Of a stretch of DNA of 64,000 nucleotides, positions 49,341 to 60,166 are shown piece after piece; position 1 is the first letter of the stretch; every line of letters starts with the position of its first letter. Location: the NCBI GenBank assembly GCA_003952965.2, contig CM025856.1, forward strand, positions 19,053,218 through 19,117,217, given 5' to 3'. Below the pieces are notes generated by a model. The model searched no databases and was not told the DNA's origin. It saw nothing but the letters and a program-made list of their open reading frames with translations. The stretch is from Morella rubra (lineage: Eukaryota; Streptophyta; Magnoliopsida; Fagales; Myricaceae). A program made the translations under genes and the position numbers.

Positions 49341-50988
49341 AGTTCGTTGATCCTATACTCAAAAGTCTTCCTAGACGAAAAGGAACGTCCCTGATGGAAT
49401 AATTATTTTGTAGAATTTGAAAAGACCGATCAAGTTCAGTTCCTATGACTTAGGGGTCAATAGCATTCCTTCCAATTTCCACTTCCCACAAGAGTGAGCT
49501 TTTTAACTAAACATCAAAGAGAATAAATTATTTTCTTTCTAGAATTCTTATCCATTTCTTTTACACTATTTTAGAAGACCTGCTTCTACGACATGTCAAA
49601 GACTTGGCGTCAATGCTCTCATTTACACCTTGGCTATAAGCGTTGTCTGTTTCACTAATACCATTCTACATTTCTTTTCTCAAAAATTTGGTTTTGACCC
49701 AAAAGTCCCTAGAGGGGGCAGAATGGGTAGTTAAAAATTTAATTCAGAAACTTACTCAACGAAATCAATAATAGAACTTTACAAGAAATTATTTCAGATC
49801 ACACACAGATATGGACCTGTCAACAAAATAATTTCTCAAATAGAAATTCTTCACTTCAACTTAACAATCATCAAGCTTCAAAACATTTTACCTCATGCAC
49901 CAAATTTATTCTAGAATGTTCTCTAATTATCGAGATTGAGAAGAGAAAGTTTCATCGTCAAAAATAGTTTATAACAAATTCGGGTGAGACAAGGATATGT
50001 TCTATTAGATTTGACAGACACAAGTTTGAGGGTAAGTCAAATCTCAAGTAAGCTTTCGCTCTCTGTATTCCAGTATTCCGCGCTATCCCCAAGCTGCCAG
50101 CTCAACTTCTATGGAACTCTTCTGCACTACTTTGTAGTTTATATCCTAGGTGAGCTTCAAGCTAGCTCCAGTACCTCTCTGTAAATTCTTGCTTGCAAAA
50201 TCTTCACATCAACAAACTTCCATGCAAAACAAATTTTTATAAGACTCAATAACATTACATTTATTGAATATTTCTTTGACACGAAATTTACTCACAACGT
50301 ATAAAACTATAACAATTACATTTTCAAATTGTTAGGGACAAAAATAGCCGCATTGCTACCTATAAAGTCTGTCGATAAGTGGTCAAACATGAGTACTGAA
50401 AACATCAACCCTTTCTTCTTCTTTTTTTTTGAGAAGACCGAAGAACTTGGCGATCTTTAAGTAGACAATAAACAACCGCTAATAAAGATTTTAGATTTTT
50501 CCATTACCTACGTGTTACTCGACCACCTACCCCGTAGCCTCCTCTGTACATTTTCATTAATTTATTTTATTTACTAGTAGACCACTATATATTATCCTGA
50601 TCAATCTTTCCCAGAAAGCCAGATGGACATGGATAGATAATTTAGTTAATTCACATCAATCATCAATGTTACGTAACATATTCAACCAGCCTTCCAATAT
50701 CATTTCAAGACGACCAAGACTTGGCCCTTTTATCATTTTAGGACCACTGGTAGCACCCACGTAGCATCACTTTGAGAAGACCAAGACTTCGGCCCCCTTT
50801 TGAACGTTAGCATTGTCCCAACTACAATGGGCCTCTTCCATTAATCACAGAAATTCCGCATCATCAAAAAGCTTGTGAAAGCTTGACTGCAGTGCCCATG
50901 TATGTAATTACTGTAACTTCTGGTCACGAAGACAAGAAATCACTACTTGGATATAAGATATGATTGTTCCTTAAGAAACATTAATTCT
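49341..50988. other. Intergenic; traces of RLP-cluster spacer
   Basis: Several short phrases (AGAAGACCAAGACTTGGC, TAGGGACAAAAATAGCCGC) echo the 34.4-36.7 kb spacers, so this may be a more diverged copy. No coding frame with a family match. Confidence 0.4.
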
Positions 50989-51789
50989 TGAGAGGACAAA
51001 AACAACATAAGAGGAGGGGTGAATTGGGTTTTATAAAAACTTTCATCCTTTTTCTTATAACTTTCTAAAGAGCAAGAGAGCAGATCTAATAATCAAGGAC
51101 TATAATAAAGAATAAAAGGAATAGATTAAACAAGCACAACAAATAGATATCAACAATAAATAGAGACAAGGATAAAGAGATGACACCGTGACTTTTAGGT
51201 GGACGTAGGCAAATGTTGGCCGAACCACCCCCAAGGCTATTGACTTCCTTGGGCTTTCTTCACTCTCTTTCAAATAGTAAGTACACCTTAGCTTCTCGGG
51301 TGCTAAGGAACCTTTACAAAGTGTTTTTCGAGCTTACACTTTAACTCACTCTCACAAATCCTCACAACCTAGAGGATTTCTTCTACCCAACAAATAGGAC
51401 AAGTGTTTTCCCAAACACTCACGTATTTTTCAAGAATGGGTATAAAGGGAATCTTAGTAAAGGCTCTTTAAGCTGAATAAGCAAGTATGAAGTACTAAGG
51501 TGTGCAAAGAGACAAGATTCACAAAGAAAGCAACAGTATTTGCAGGTGAGAGTACGAGCTTTCTTGGTTGGTGGAGCTTCTTTCTTCTTCAAAGCTTTTT
51601 CTCTCTCTAGAAATTAGGGCAAGAGTTAATAGCGCACACTTCCTCCTTTTTCTCTCTCCATCTTCTTCTATTTAAAGCTCCTAGGGCACCAAGAGTCTTC
51701 TTGTAAAGTTTGAGTGCCGTTGGAGGTCATTTGAGACAATTTGAAGACTTTTGGATGAGTTGGCGTCGCTCTAGGATTTCTGCAAAATC

Positions 51790-52110
51790 GCGCAATGTGT
51801 CGACACATTGATAGAATGTGCTGACACATTAAAATTTGGCCTTGAAAACAACCTCTCAGGTGTTAGTTCAATGTGTCGACACTATAGCTCAATGTGTCGA
51901 CACTTCCAACACTTAGTCAAAAAAACATTTCGAATGACCTGAAAAACAAACTCTCGAGTAGTAGTTCAATGCGTCGACACTATGGCTCAATGTGTTGACA
52001 CTTCCAACACTTTGTCTGAAAAATTCGAACGGCTTTAAAACAGGCTCTCGGTAGTAGTTCAATGTGTCGACACTATGGTCCAATATGTCAACACTTTCAA
52101 CACTTAGACA
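51790..52110. repeat. Array of AATGTGTCGACAC(ATT) palindromes
   Basis: A perfect 16-bp palindrome AATGTGTCGACACATT at 51794-51809 is followed by a near copy (51815-51830). Three units of about 90-100 bp then each hold two GTGTCGACAC-type cores about 20 bp apart, followed by TTCCAACACTT. Some cores have decayed by one base (GTGTTGACAC, ATGTCAACAC). Confidence 0.85.
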
Positions 52111-52131
52111 GAAAAAAAATTGTTCTTTTTT

Positions 52132-52527
52132 GGGTTAAATACACTTTGCCCCCCTCATCTTTGGGGTCATTTACACTTTACACCCCGATGTATTATTTTT
52201 GATACATTGGACCCCTTAAATTACACATTTTTTCATTTTAGACTCCGCACCCAAATTGCCTGTTAATTTAGATGGATTCCGTCAAAATTTTTACACATTG
52301 CCCCCTTATCTTTTGGTGTATGTACACATTGCCTCCCTTATCTTCAGGCGTATTACACATTGCACCCCACATTTTGACGGAATCCGTCTACATTAACGGG
52401 CAATTTGGGTGCGGGGTCCAAAGTGAAAAAATGTGTAAGTTAAGAGGTCCAATGTGTCAAAAATAATACATCGGGGTGCAATGTGTAAATGACTCCAAAG
52501 ATAAGAGGGGCAAAGTGTATTTAACCC
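52132..52527. mobile_element. Non-autonomous Mutator-like element (396 bp) with 9-bp target duplication
   Basis: The ends GGGTTAAATACACTTTGCCC and its reverse complement are near-perfect, and the inverted arms extend about 150 bp (including GCACCCAAATTGCC and GACGGAATCCGTC). The 9 bases TTCTTTTTT flank it on both sides (52123-52131 and 52528-52536). Long inverted repeats plus a 9-bp duplication identify a Mutator-like element. It has no coding capacity and must have been moved by an enzyme from elsewhere. Confidence 0.9.
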
Positions 52528-52552
52528 TTCTTTTTTTATAAGGTTGTCATAG

Positions 52553-54417
52553 TTGATTAGGGCTGGACTAGATCACAAACCGAACACTAACAGCTGGAAC
52601 CCGTCTATAGTCGGATGGGCCTCGAAATATCATCGGTTCGACCCGACCTGCTTGACTATTTTACATCTCCTAAACCCTAAGCGTGCCTCAGCCTCACTGT
52701 TGTGCCTTCCCGACACTATTCGTCGTCGCCCTCACTACCGTCTGCCTCTGCTTCCGTCGGCCATCTACCTCCACCGTCATTGTCGTCTGAGATTGTCCAG
52801 ACTTGTTCCTTCAATCACACAGACACACCACAAGCTCTTCAATACAGCACGATACCTCCTCTTCTGTGAAGATCTTCATAAAATGTAAACATTACTGGTC
52901 GTCGTTTTCTAGTTTCTCCCTTTAATAGCACGCTTTTGTAGTGGGTGTAGCATAGATATTTTCTGGGTCTTGGGCAACGAGGTGACGTTGTAGTGGCTGT
53001 TAAGGGATTTAACAAACATTAAATGGTTTGGACAGGTTGCAGATGAATTCATTAAGAGGAGAAAAGACATTGAATGGTAAATTTTCCAGAGAACAAACAT
53101 TCAATCAGGATACTTATATTTGGGTTTCAGTTCTATAGAGGTTTAGTTTTCAATTGTTATGTCTTGTATTTTGGATTCGATGATACCTTCCCTTCTTAAA
53201 AAACAGAATCATTCAGGACATATGATCACCAAAAAGCAAATGGAATCTTGTCATTTTATTACTGAGAGACTATAGGAAAAGCTATTTTAGATTGTTACTC
53301 TTTTTGCTGCCTATTCTAATCCTTGATTTTTCTCATTAGCAAACGTTTGCCTTCCCCTCTATTCTTTTTCCTCTGGTTTCCTTGTGGCCAAACAGAGCAT
53401 GAGTTTGAGTTGAATATTCTCAGTTGATACATCTGTACTTTGGAGAGTTATTCTCAGTTTTGGGTTGCCCGGACGTGGAATTTTCGGTTTTTCTTTGGTG
53501 TGAATAGTATAAAGACTAATGTTGTTGTCCTTTTACTTTTATTCTGGGTTATTGTCAATCTTTTGATTGATTTACGTTATCATCCAGGACCTAAAATTTG
53601 CATGCATTAAAGATTGCCATTGAACAAACACATGGGGTGTGCTAATTTGTAATAGAAATAGAATAAAATACTTCTGTTACAGTTGAGTATGTCTTTAAGT
53701 GAGTCACGAATTTGTGCTTCAACAATATTGGTCCAGACTTGTTTCAAGTATCTTGGCAATAAGGAATAGTTAGAGAGAGAATTAAAGGTGATGTTAATGG
53801 GAGAAGGGCAGAGCAGGGATAAAATCAAAAAATAAGATAGTTTAAAGAAAATATGGTTCACATTAGAGTTCGATTCCAATTACACCCACTATCGCTTCAC
53901 ATGGAGATTGGCTTATTGCAAAGATGCAGAGGGCTAACGTTGTGCTTATATTTTATGATTTCTTCAACTGATTTTGTGTTCTATATTACTGCAAAGATAA
54001 CAGACAAGAAGCTCAAGAACAGCAACAATTTTGTTTGGGCAATAGAGGTTCCATTAATTGGGAAAGTTATCATTGATATCAATTTCCTTAATTTTGCTTC
54101 ATGGTGGTGGACCTTGGGCTTATTCAGGTAATTTTAAGCTAAAACCCTATTAGAAATTTAGAAAATGATATATTAGAGATTGGAGGTTAGGGCATATGTT
54201 GGTTCTATTGGAGATTGGAGGTCAGGGCTTATGTTGGTTCTGTTGGTTCAAGTAGTTGTTCTGTTGGGTGATAAAGTGATCTGTTGTGATATGTGTTTAT
54301 GATATGTTTGTTTTCAATTTTTGATGATTTGTTTGTTTTTTAAATCTATATGCTTTAAATATATTAACTAATTATTATTATGTTTGTTTGTTTGTTTTTG
54401 TTTTAGATGGATACTAA
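52553..54417 (+). other. Probable leader of the hAT element; no gene supported
   Basis: It begins TAGGGCTGGACTAGATCACA, like a hAT-type end, and includes a leader-like stretch (AAACCCTAAGCG, then C-rich text, 52670-52800) and a long AT-rich stretch that could be an intron ending in TTTTGTTTTAG right before the transposase ATG at 54408. No matching right end with an 8-bp duplication was found. A local direct repeat of GGAGATTGGAGGT.AGGGC is at 54180-54230. Confidence 0.4.
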
Positions 54418-56347
54418 TGATTCTTCATCACATCAATCATTTCATCCATTAATACTGATGATGAGACCATAGATGTAGACGAGGGGCCTTCGGCCTCGAG
54501 TAATCCTTCTCGCAAACATAAGGGGAATAAGGAGGGGTCAGTAGTTTGGGACCATTTCACAAGATTAGATGGTTGTGATCCAAGTGACCCACTTGCTAAA
54601 TGTAACTATTGTAGCAAGCAGTACCATTGCCACTCTAAACGGCATGGGACATCTAATATGTTGAACCATGTGTTACATACATGTCCCAAGTACCCATTTA
54701 GCAATGAATCAGTGGATAAGTATCAATCAGAAGAAGTTGGAGATCATGATGTTGCCAATTTAAGGGTTCATAAATATAATCCTAAAAATATACGGTTGGC
54801 AATTGCAGAAATGATTATATGTGATGAAATGTCGTTTAGGGTTGTGGAAGGTCAAGGCTTCATAAAAGTGTGTAGAGCTTTTGAACCACGGTTTCAAGTC
54901 CCTTCTTGTATCACGTAGCAAGAGATTGTATGAAACTTTATATGAGAGAGAAGGAGGAGTTGAAGAAGGTATTCAAGTCTACTTGTCAACGTGTTTGTTT
55001 GACCACTGATACATGGACCTCCGTGCAAAATCTCAACTACATGTGTCTCACGGCACACTTTATTGATAGTTGTTGGAAACTTCAGAAAATGATCATTAAC
55101 TTTTGTTTGATTCCTAATCACAAAGGTGACACCATTGCAAAACATGTGGAATCTTGTTTGTTGGATTGGGGAATTAGTGATATTTTTACTGTGACGGTTG
55201 ATAATGCTTCTTCAAATGACGTTGCAATTGAATTTTTGAAGAAATATTTGAAAGGACATATATTGGATGGTAAGTATCTCCACATGAGGTGTTGTGCACA
55301 TATATTGAATTTGATTGTGAATGAAGGTTTGAAAGATTGTGATGATTCAATTGTGAGGGTTCGAAATGCAGTGCGATATGTGAGGTCCTCTCCTGCAAGA
55401 ATGACAAAATTTAAGAAGTGCGCTGAGATGGCAAAGATTGAGTGTAAGAAGTTAGTTTGTCTTGATGTTCCAACTAGATGGAACTCAACTTACCTTATGT
55501 TAGAGTCGCTGAGAAGTTTCAGAATGCCTTTATGCAGATGGCGGAAGATGATGGCCAATATATCCGTCATTTTAGTGACGGGGCACACATGGACCACCGG
55601 GATCTGAGGATTGGGAAACAATTAAGGTGTTTGTGAAGTTTCTGAAAGTGTTTTTTGATGCCACTGTGAAGGTTTCTGGTTCTTTGTATGTCACATCAAA
55701 TACCTGTTATAGTCAGATTTGTGGCATTCAATCAAACTTGATGAAAATGAGTCAGGTTAATGTGCTATGTTAGTGCTATGGTGCGGCATTGAAGTTAAGT
55801 AGTATTGGGGGATTGAAAAAAATGTACGAGGTTGCTCAAGTTCCGAATTTTTGGTACGACCAAGCATCCGTAATGATTGAGGGCACCAAAAGCTTGTTGT
55901 ATATGTTGTTTGTTGAATATAATGATCTATATGGACTTCAAGTACGGTTGCTTCACGTAATCAAACTCCTCGTGTGAATATTGAAACTTCCACATCTGAC
56001 TTCGTAATGATAATCTTGATGTGGCATTTTTTGAGGAGTATGAGCAAAATGCAGATGAACGTGCTGTTGATAATAAGTCAGAAGTAGATCAGTATTTGTC
56101 AGATGTGTGTGAAAGAACTCAAGATTTTGACATCTTGACTTGGTGGAAGATAAATGAATCCAAGTATCCTATTCTTGCGAGGGTTGCACGGGATGTGTTG
56201 GCCATTCCAGTTTCTACAGTTTCCTCTGAGTCAGCCTTTAGCACTGGGGGTAGAGTGCTTGATCCATTTCGAAGTTCGTTGGCACTTAGAGCAGTTGAGG
56301 CTTTTATTTGTGCACAAAATTGGTTAAGGTCTATAAAAGTTTTTTTT
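54408..56347 (+). pseudogene. hAT transposase (RICESLEEPER/DAYSLEEPER type), frameshifted
   Basis: ATG follows an acceptor. A BED zinc finger comes first (VVWDHFTRLDG, then KCNYCSKQYHC and LNHVLHTC). The RNase H-like core follows: LTTDTWTSVQNLNYMCLTAH (first catalytic Asp), TVTVDNASSNDVAIEFL (second Asp), MRCCAHILNLIVNEG and LDVPTRWNSTYLML. The C-terminal hAT dimerisation region is at 56080-56340 (DILTWWKINESKYPILARVA, VSTVSSESAFSTGGRVLDP, with the catalytic Glu in SSESAFS). Frameshifts occur near 54447, 54903, 55506 and 55590, and there is a stop near 55770 with material missing after about 55930. The protein would be about 650-700 residues; this copy is inactive. In plants some hAT proteins have been domesticated, but the breaks rule that out here. 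Confidence 0.9.
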
Positions 56348-57474
56348 TAAAAAAATACTTTTGAAAATTTAGTAAAATAAAAAAAAAAAGTTTATTAATT
56401 TACAAAAACCTGAAAATAGTTACAAAAATACAAACAAATAACTTACAGTTATTAAGAAAAAAAATATAAAAATTTAAAACCAAATTGGGGCCACAATAAA
56501 AGAATCACCAAATAAAGAAAACTCAATAAATAAATAAATGTTAAAATAAATAAATAACATTAATGTAAATTGTGGGACATATAAAAAATAAAAAAAAATA
56601 ATAATTTAAAATAGTCAACAGGCATAAATAAATCTACAAACTAAAAAATAACTAAATGTATAAAAATATTCTAAAAACTTTTCTGAAAAAGGTCTTCTCT
56701 TTATGGTTGAGTACTCTCTCTAAACCACAATCTCCATCCTCTTTTGTGTAATTATTTTTTAGTTATCCCTTTTATTTTTATATTTTTTCTGATTCTTGTA
56801 ATTTAATTTTAATTTTATTTGTTGTTATTGTTTTGAGACATCATGACAACTAAAAGATAATATTATTAAACAAAAAAAAACAATATCAATAATTTTTTTG
56901 TTATTTGTTGTTGTAAATTCATTTTGATCCTTATTTTAGTAGATTTCAAAAAATTTTTTTTCTTTTAATAATTTTGATAATGATTATATTTGCTAATTAT
57001 TGTTAAGTTTTTTTTTGAAATTTTTAATCAATTTTTTTAATTTATATGTTTTTATTATTTTTGTAAAATTTTAGTTGTTTTATAAAATTTTGCACCATTT
57101 TTATCTTGTATTTTTTATTTTTAAGAATAATTTTAATAAGTTTGATGCTTTATCTATTTTTAAAATTTTTTATATTTATGAAAGATTTTCTACTTATTTT
57201 TTGAATTATCTATGTTTCTGAGTTTTTTAATTTTTGAATATCATAATAACTATAAATAATATTATTTATTTAATAAAATATAAATCATTCAAAATCTTAA
57301 TCAACCAAACAAACCCTTACAACAAAACAATATTTAAACACAAAACAAAAACCACAACCCATTTCCAAACAAGCCCTAGTATCACTTTGGGCCTACTTCT
57401 ATAATGTTCATTGATGCTTTGGACATTTGAAGGTATGGAATTCCTTGGCAGCTTTTTGAAAACCCCTTTGTACC
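56348..57474. other. Very AT-rich spacer
   Basis: Low-complexity A/T text without coding signal. The end at 57340-57379 (AACCCATTTCCAAACAAGCCCTAG) looks like a transposon terminus, perhaps the right end of a hAT-type element, but no partner with a matching duplication was found. 57409-57485 is the inverted copy of 46977-47051. Confidence 0.4.
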
Positions 57475-57804
57475 TTGATGGTCATGGACAAAGTTAGGAT
57501 TTACCCTTGGGGGGCAAAATACAAATTTTTGCTTGAATTTGAGAATGATTCTCGCCTTTCCATCTCGAGCATTTGCGATCCTTCCTTCACAGCATTTGGT
57601 TCCACAGCTGTTACCATTGAAGTCGTCGTTGAGATGACGGCCTCCAAACCGTTGTGGAGCTTTCTCAAAGTTTCACGCCAAGCTAATTTCTCAATAGATT
57701 ACTTGGCTAAGTGGTCGGCCTCTAGGCGTTTTGTTGGCTTAATCCCTCTTTCTGCTTTAGCTTCTGTTATTTTGAGGCGCCATATTTGTTTTAGTCCCCC
57801 TTGA
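57475..57804 (+). CDS. RNase H-like fragment of a retroelement or LINE
   Basis: A 109-codon open frame ends six bases before CACTA element C. Near its end are SRQANFSIDYLAKWSASRRF and GLIPLSALASVIL. 'R.AN..AD.LAKW' is the common C-terminal signature of plant RNase H-like domains in non-LTR retroelements. The N-terminal part has no motif I recognise. Its first ten bases overlap the 57409-57485 inverted repeat. Possibly a non-functional remnant. Confidence 0.4.
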   Translation: MMVMDKVRIYPWGAKYKFLLEFENDSRLSISSICDPSFTAFGSTAVTIEVVVEMTASKPLWSFLKVSRQANFSIDYLAKWSASRRFVGLIPLSALASVILRRHICFSPP

Positions 57805-58756
57805 TCTTTCACTACAAAAAAAAAAAAAAAAAACTTTCGGTGGCGATCAAAAACTGCTGCTAAAGGTGCCAAAACCGTCGCTATAGCCTATAACTTTGGC
57901 AACCGCTGGTGAAGACCCAAAGTACAATCGTGCATTTTTTTTTTAGCATTTCTTCAAACGTTACTACAAGTCTTTAGCAACGTTTGTAAAATGCCTCTAT
58001 AGTGTTAAAAACGCTGCTGTAAGTCGATTTTGGTCTGCGTTTAAACATCTATTGCAGCGTTTTCTTTTTATCCAAAAGAAAAACGTTGCAACAGCTATAT
58101 TTATAAAAACACCTGCATTTTTAATTTGTAATACAAATTTATTTTAATAACCATAATTCATTGATGTAAAAATCTAAGAACAAAGATAGTAAAACAAAAT
58201 ATAATTCATCATTGATTAAATAAGCAAGTCTTACAAGTTTTACAACACAAGAGTCTATACAAGTTTCTAACATAAAATAAAAATAACTTTAATCCTAGCA
58301 GTAGCAAATGCAGCTTCAGCACGCCATCAGCACCAACACCATCTTCACCAAGTGGTAACTTTGCCATTGAAAAGGAGAAACAGGATAAGAAAAAATGAAC
58401 AATATGCTCTGGGCACTCCATCTTTTGCACTCAGCAAAGAGACATACAGTAATCAAAGGAAATAATTACCACAAGCACGGGGTTGGGTTGAATGTGCTCG
58501 TGAACCGCCTTATTGCCAAAATTTGGAGGAACAATACTCCAAAGACTAGGACATTCCAGCATTTACTATAATAGGCCAGTTTAAAACTCATTGGATCAGA
58601 TAGGCAAGGAAAAGTCATACAAATCATGCGCGAAAAAGTGATACAAACAATAGAAAGTTATTCTACTATATCCCAGGAAAATAGATCAAGATTTCCTGGA
58701 TCAAATGTAAAGTATCAAGCAGAGAAAAACCAGCAAGAACATGTAGTGAAGCATAC

Positions 58757-58871
58757 CATGAAATGATCAATTCCAGAACCCATTTTCACTGCTTTATTTG
58801 GATGATAGTTAAAAACATTCTCAAGTACATAGGACTGATCTTCGGCTGATAGTGGATCCCCATCATTGTAC
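58757..58871 (-). pseudogene. Captured exon of a DeCL (DUF3223) domain gene
   Basis: Acceptor AAG at 58872-58874 and donor GTATGC after 58757. The 115-bp exon reads YNDGDPLSAEDQSYVLENVF, then NYHPNKAVKMGSGIDHFM. This is the start of the DeCL domain (DUF3223), with its typical 'DPLS.ED..FV...FNYHP...K.G.GID..M' text. The domain occurs in chloroplast rRNA-processing DCL proteins and at the C-terminus of the Pol V/IV subunit NRPE1/NRPD1; the GDPLS-DDQ style made me think of the latter, but one exon does not decide it. The rest of the domain is absent, so it is a captured fragment in CACTA element C. Confidence 0.65.
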
Positions 58872-59954
58872 CTTCATGCAGGAACAAGAACCAGAAAACT
58901 TAATCTAGATAGGAGTGTTAAGATAAGTGATATTGCAGACAACTATGGTAGGACAAAAAAAAAAAAAAAAAGCCAGTTGACAGATAGGGCATCAAAGAAA
59001 CAGAAGTGATGAAAATTATCATGAAAGGGCTAGAGCATTCATCTATGCGATCCTCAGATAGAATATTGAGGACCACAATGACCAAGGCAGCTCTACCTAC
59101 ACAAGGGCTAAGTGATAATCCTGAGCACTGCTTCCAAGTGGGAGTGCCTTGACAGTGGTGTAGTTCAGACAAGGTGGTAAAGGAAACAAAGAAAGACAAA
59201 AATAGGAAACTAATAAAAGGTATGGATAGCATTTCAGCCTTGGGCAAAAGGGTTAAGCATGAAAATGGAGCAAAAATGCATCCCGATTACTAAAAAAGAA
59301 CCCCCCATCACAGACTCACGATCACCCAAAACAGCTTATAAAAAATACCGTGGTTTGTTTAGACATCGTACTCAAACCATCAAAGTTATTTACAAAACAT
59401 CATTGCGCAAACAACTTTCATAAAAGTTAAGCCTTTAGGTGATTAGAATGGCACAGTTTCTGTTACCAACCGCTTAGAAGAATCATGAATTCTACTAGAG
59501 GTGGCACTCTAATCAATTGTAGAAGCATATGGTTTCGATCCTCTATCAAACTTAAGCATTCCTTGAGCCTTCCACGCCTTCTTCCAACCAATTCTTCTTC
59601 CAACAAAAAGCCTTTAAACACAACAGAATTCAGACTAATTGTTAATCCATCTTTGGCGGGCAATCTTAGCAAATTAACCTACAATCCTGAAGTAGGACAA
59701 TATCCCAACTAATTGTTAAAACCTATTAGGCTTATTAACCTACAATAATCTGCAACTGCCTTATGAGAGCCTAATTCTGTTAAACGAATACCAGAAATTT
59801 CACTATTTCTCAATTCACTCATACCTAAAAATTTGCACTAAATAGGAACTTGTGGATGTTAAATTTGCGAGAACCATTTAAAGTGTGATCAACAGAAATA
59901 GATTCACCCAGGCATAAGAAGAAGAAATAATCGTATGGACCACACAAAAAGTAC

Positions 59955-60166
59955 CTGGTCAGCCCAACGTACAGATTTTGCTTCCTTGGCATATGCTTGA
60001 ATCAACCCGGAAATAGCATTTAAATTACCCCTCACACCTTCAATTCTTTCGGTAAGATCTACATCTAAATCAGCTGACCATTTACTCCTACCTATTTCTT
60101 TCACTTTTTCCCTTGGATGGTCTTCTCCGGAATCCCATCTATTCCCATCCTTCGAAGAATCTACAT
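59955..60166 (-). pseudogene. Second captured exon in CACTA C, gene unidentified
   Basis: Acceptor AAG before 60166 and donor GTACTT after 59955; the 212-bp exon is open throughout. It reads DSSKDGNRWDSGEDHPREKV, then KWSADLDVDLTERIEGVRGN and LIQAYAKEAKSVRWADQ. Hydrophilic and charged; clean splice sites suggest a real host exon. I do not recognise the family. It could come from the same gene as the DeCL exon at 58757-58871 or from a separate capture. Confidence 0.45.

Larger units (their letters stand above)
50989..52549 (-). mobile_element. Ty1/copia-type LTR, minus orientation, interrupted by a MULE
   Basis: In minus sense it ends with AATTCACCCCTCCTCTTATG-like text, the mark of copia U5 ends, and contains an array of GTGTCGACAC palindromes. 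The proposed ends are TG at 52549 and CA at 50989 (minus sense), but flanking 5-mers do not match, so borders are tentative. The 396-bp element at 52132-52527 is nested in it. No copia coding region is adjacent. Confidence 0.45.

Noticed and set aside
51790..52110. Palindrome array as a possible CRISPR or origin iteron set
   Set aside because: It is inside a copia-type LTR of a plant genome; spacer and repeat sizes do not fit CRISPR, and there is no replication gene nearby.
52553..52888. 111-codon frame upstream of the hAT transposase
   Set aside because: C-rich leader text gives an Arg/Leu/Pro-rich peptide; more likely untranslated leader of the transposon.
54894..55407. Minus-strand frames of 83 and 73 codons
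   Set aside because: They are shadows of the hAT transposase core on the opposite strand.
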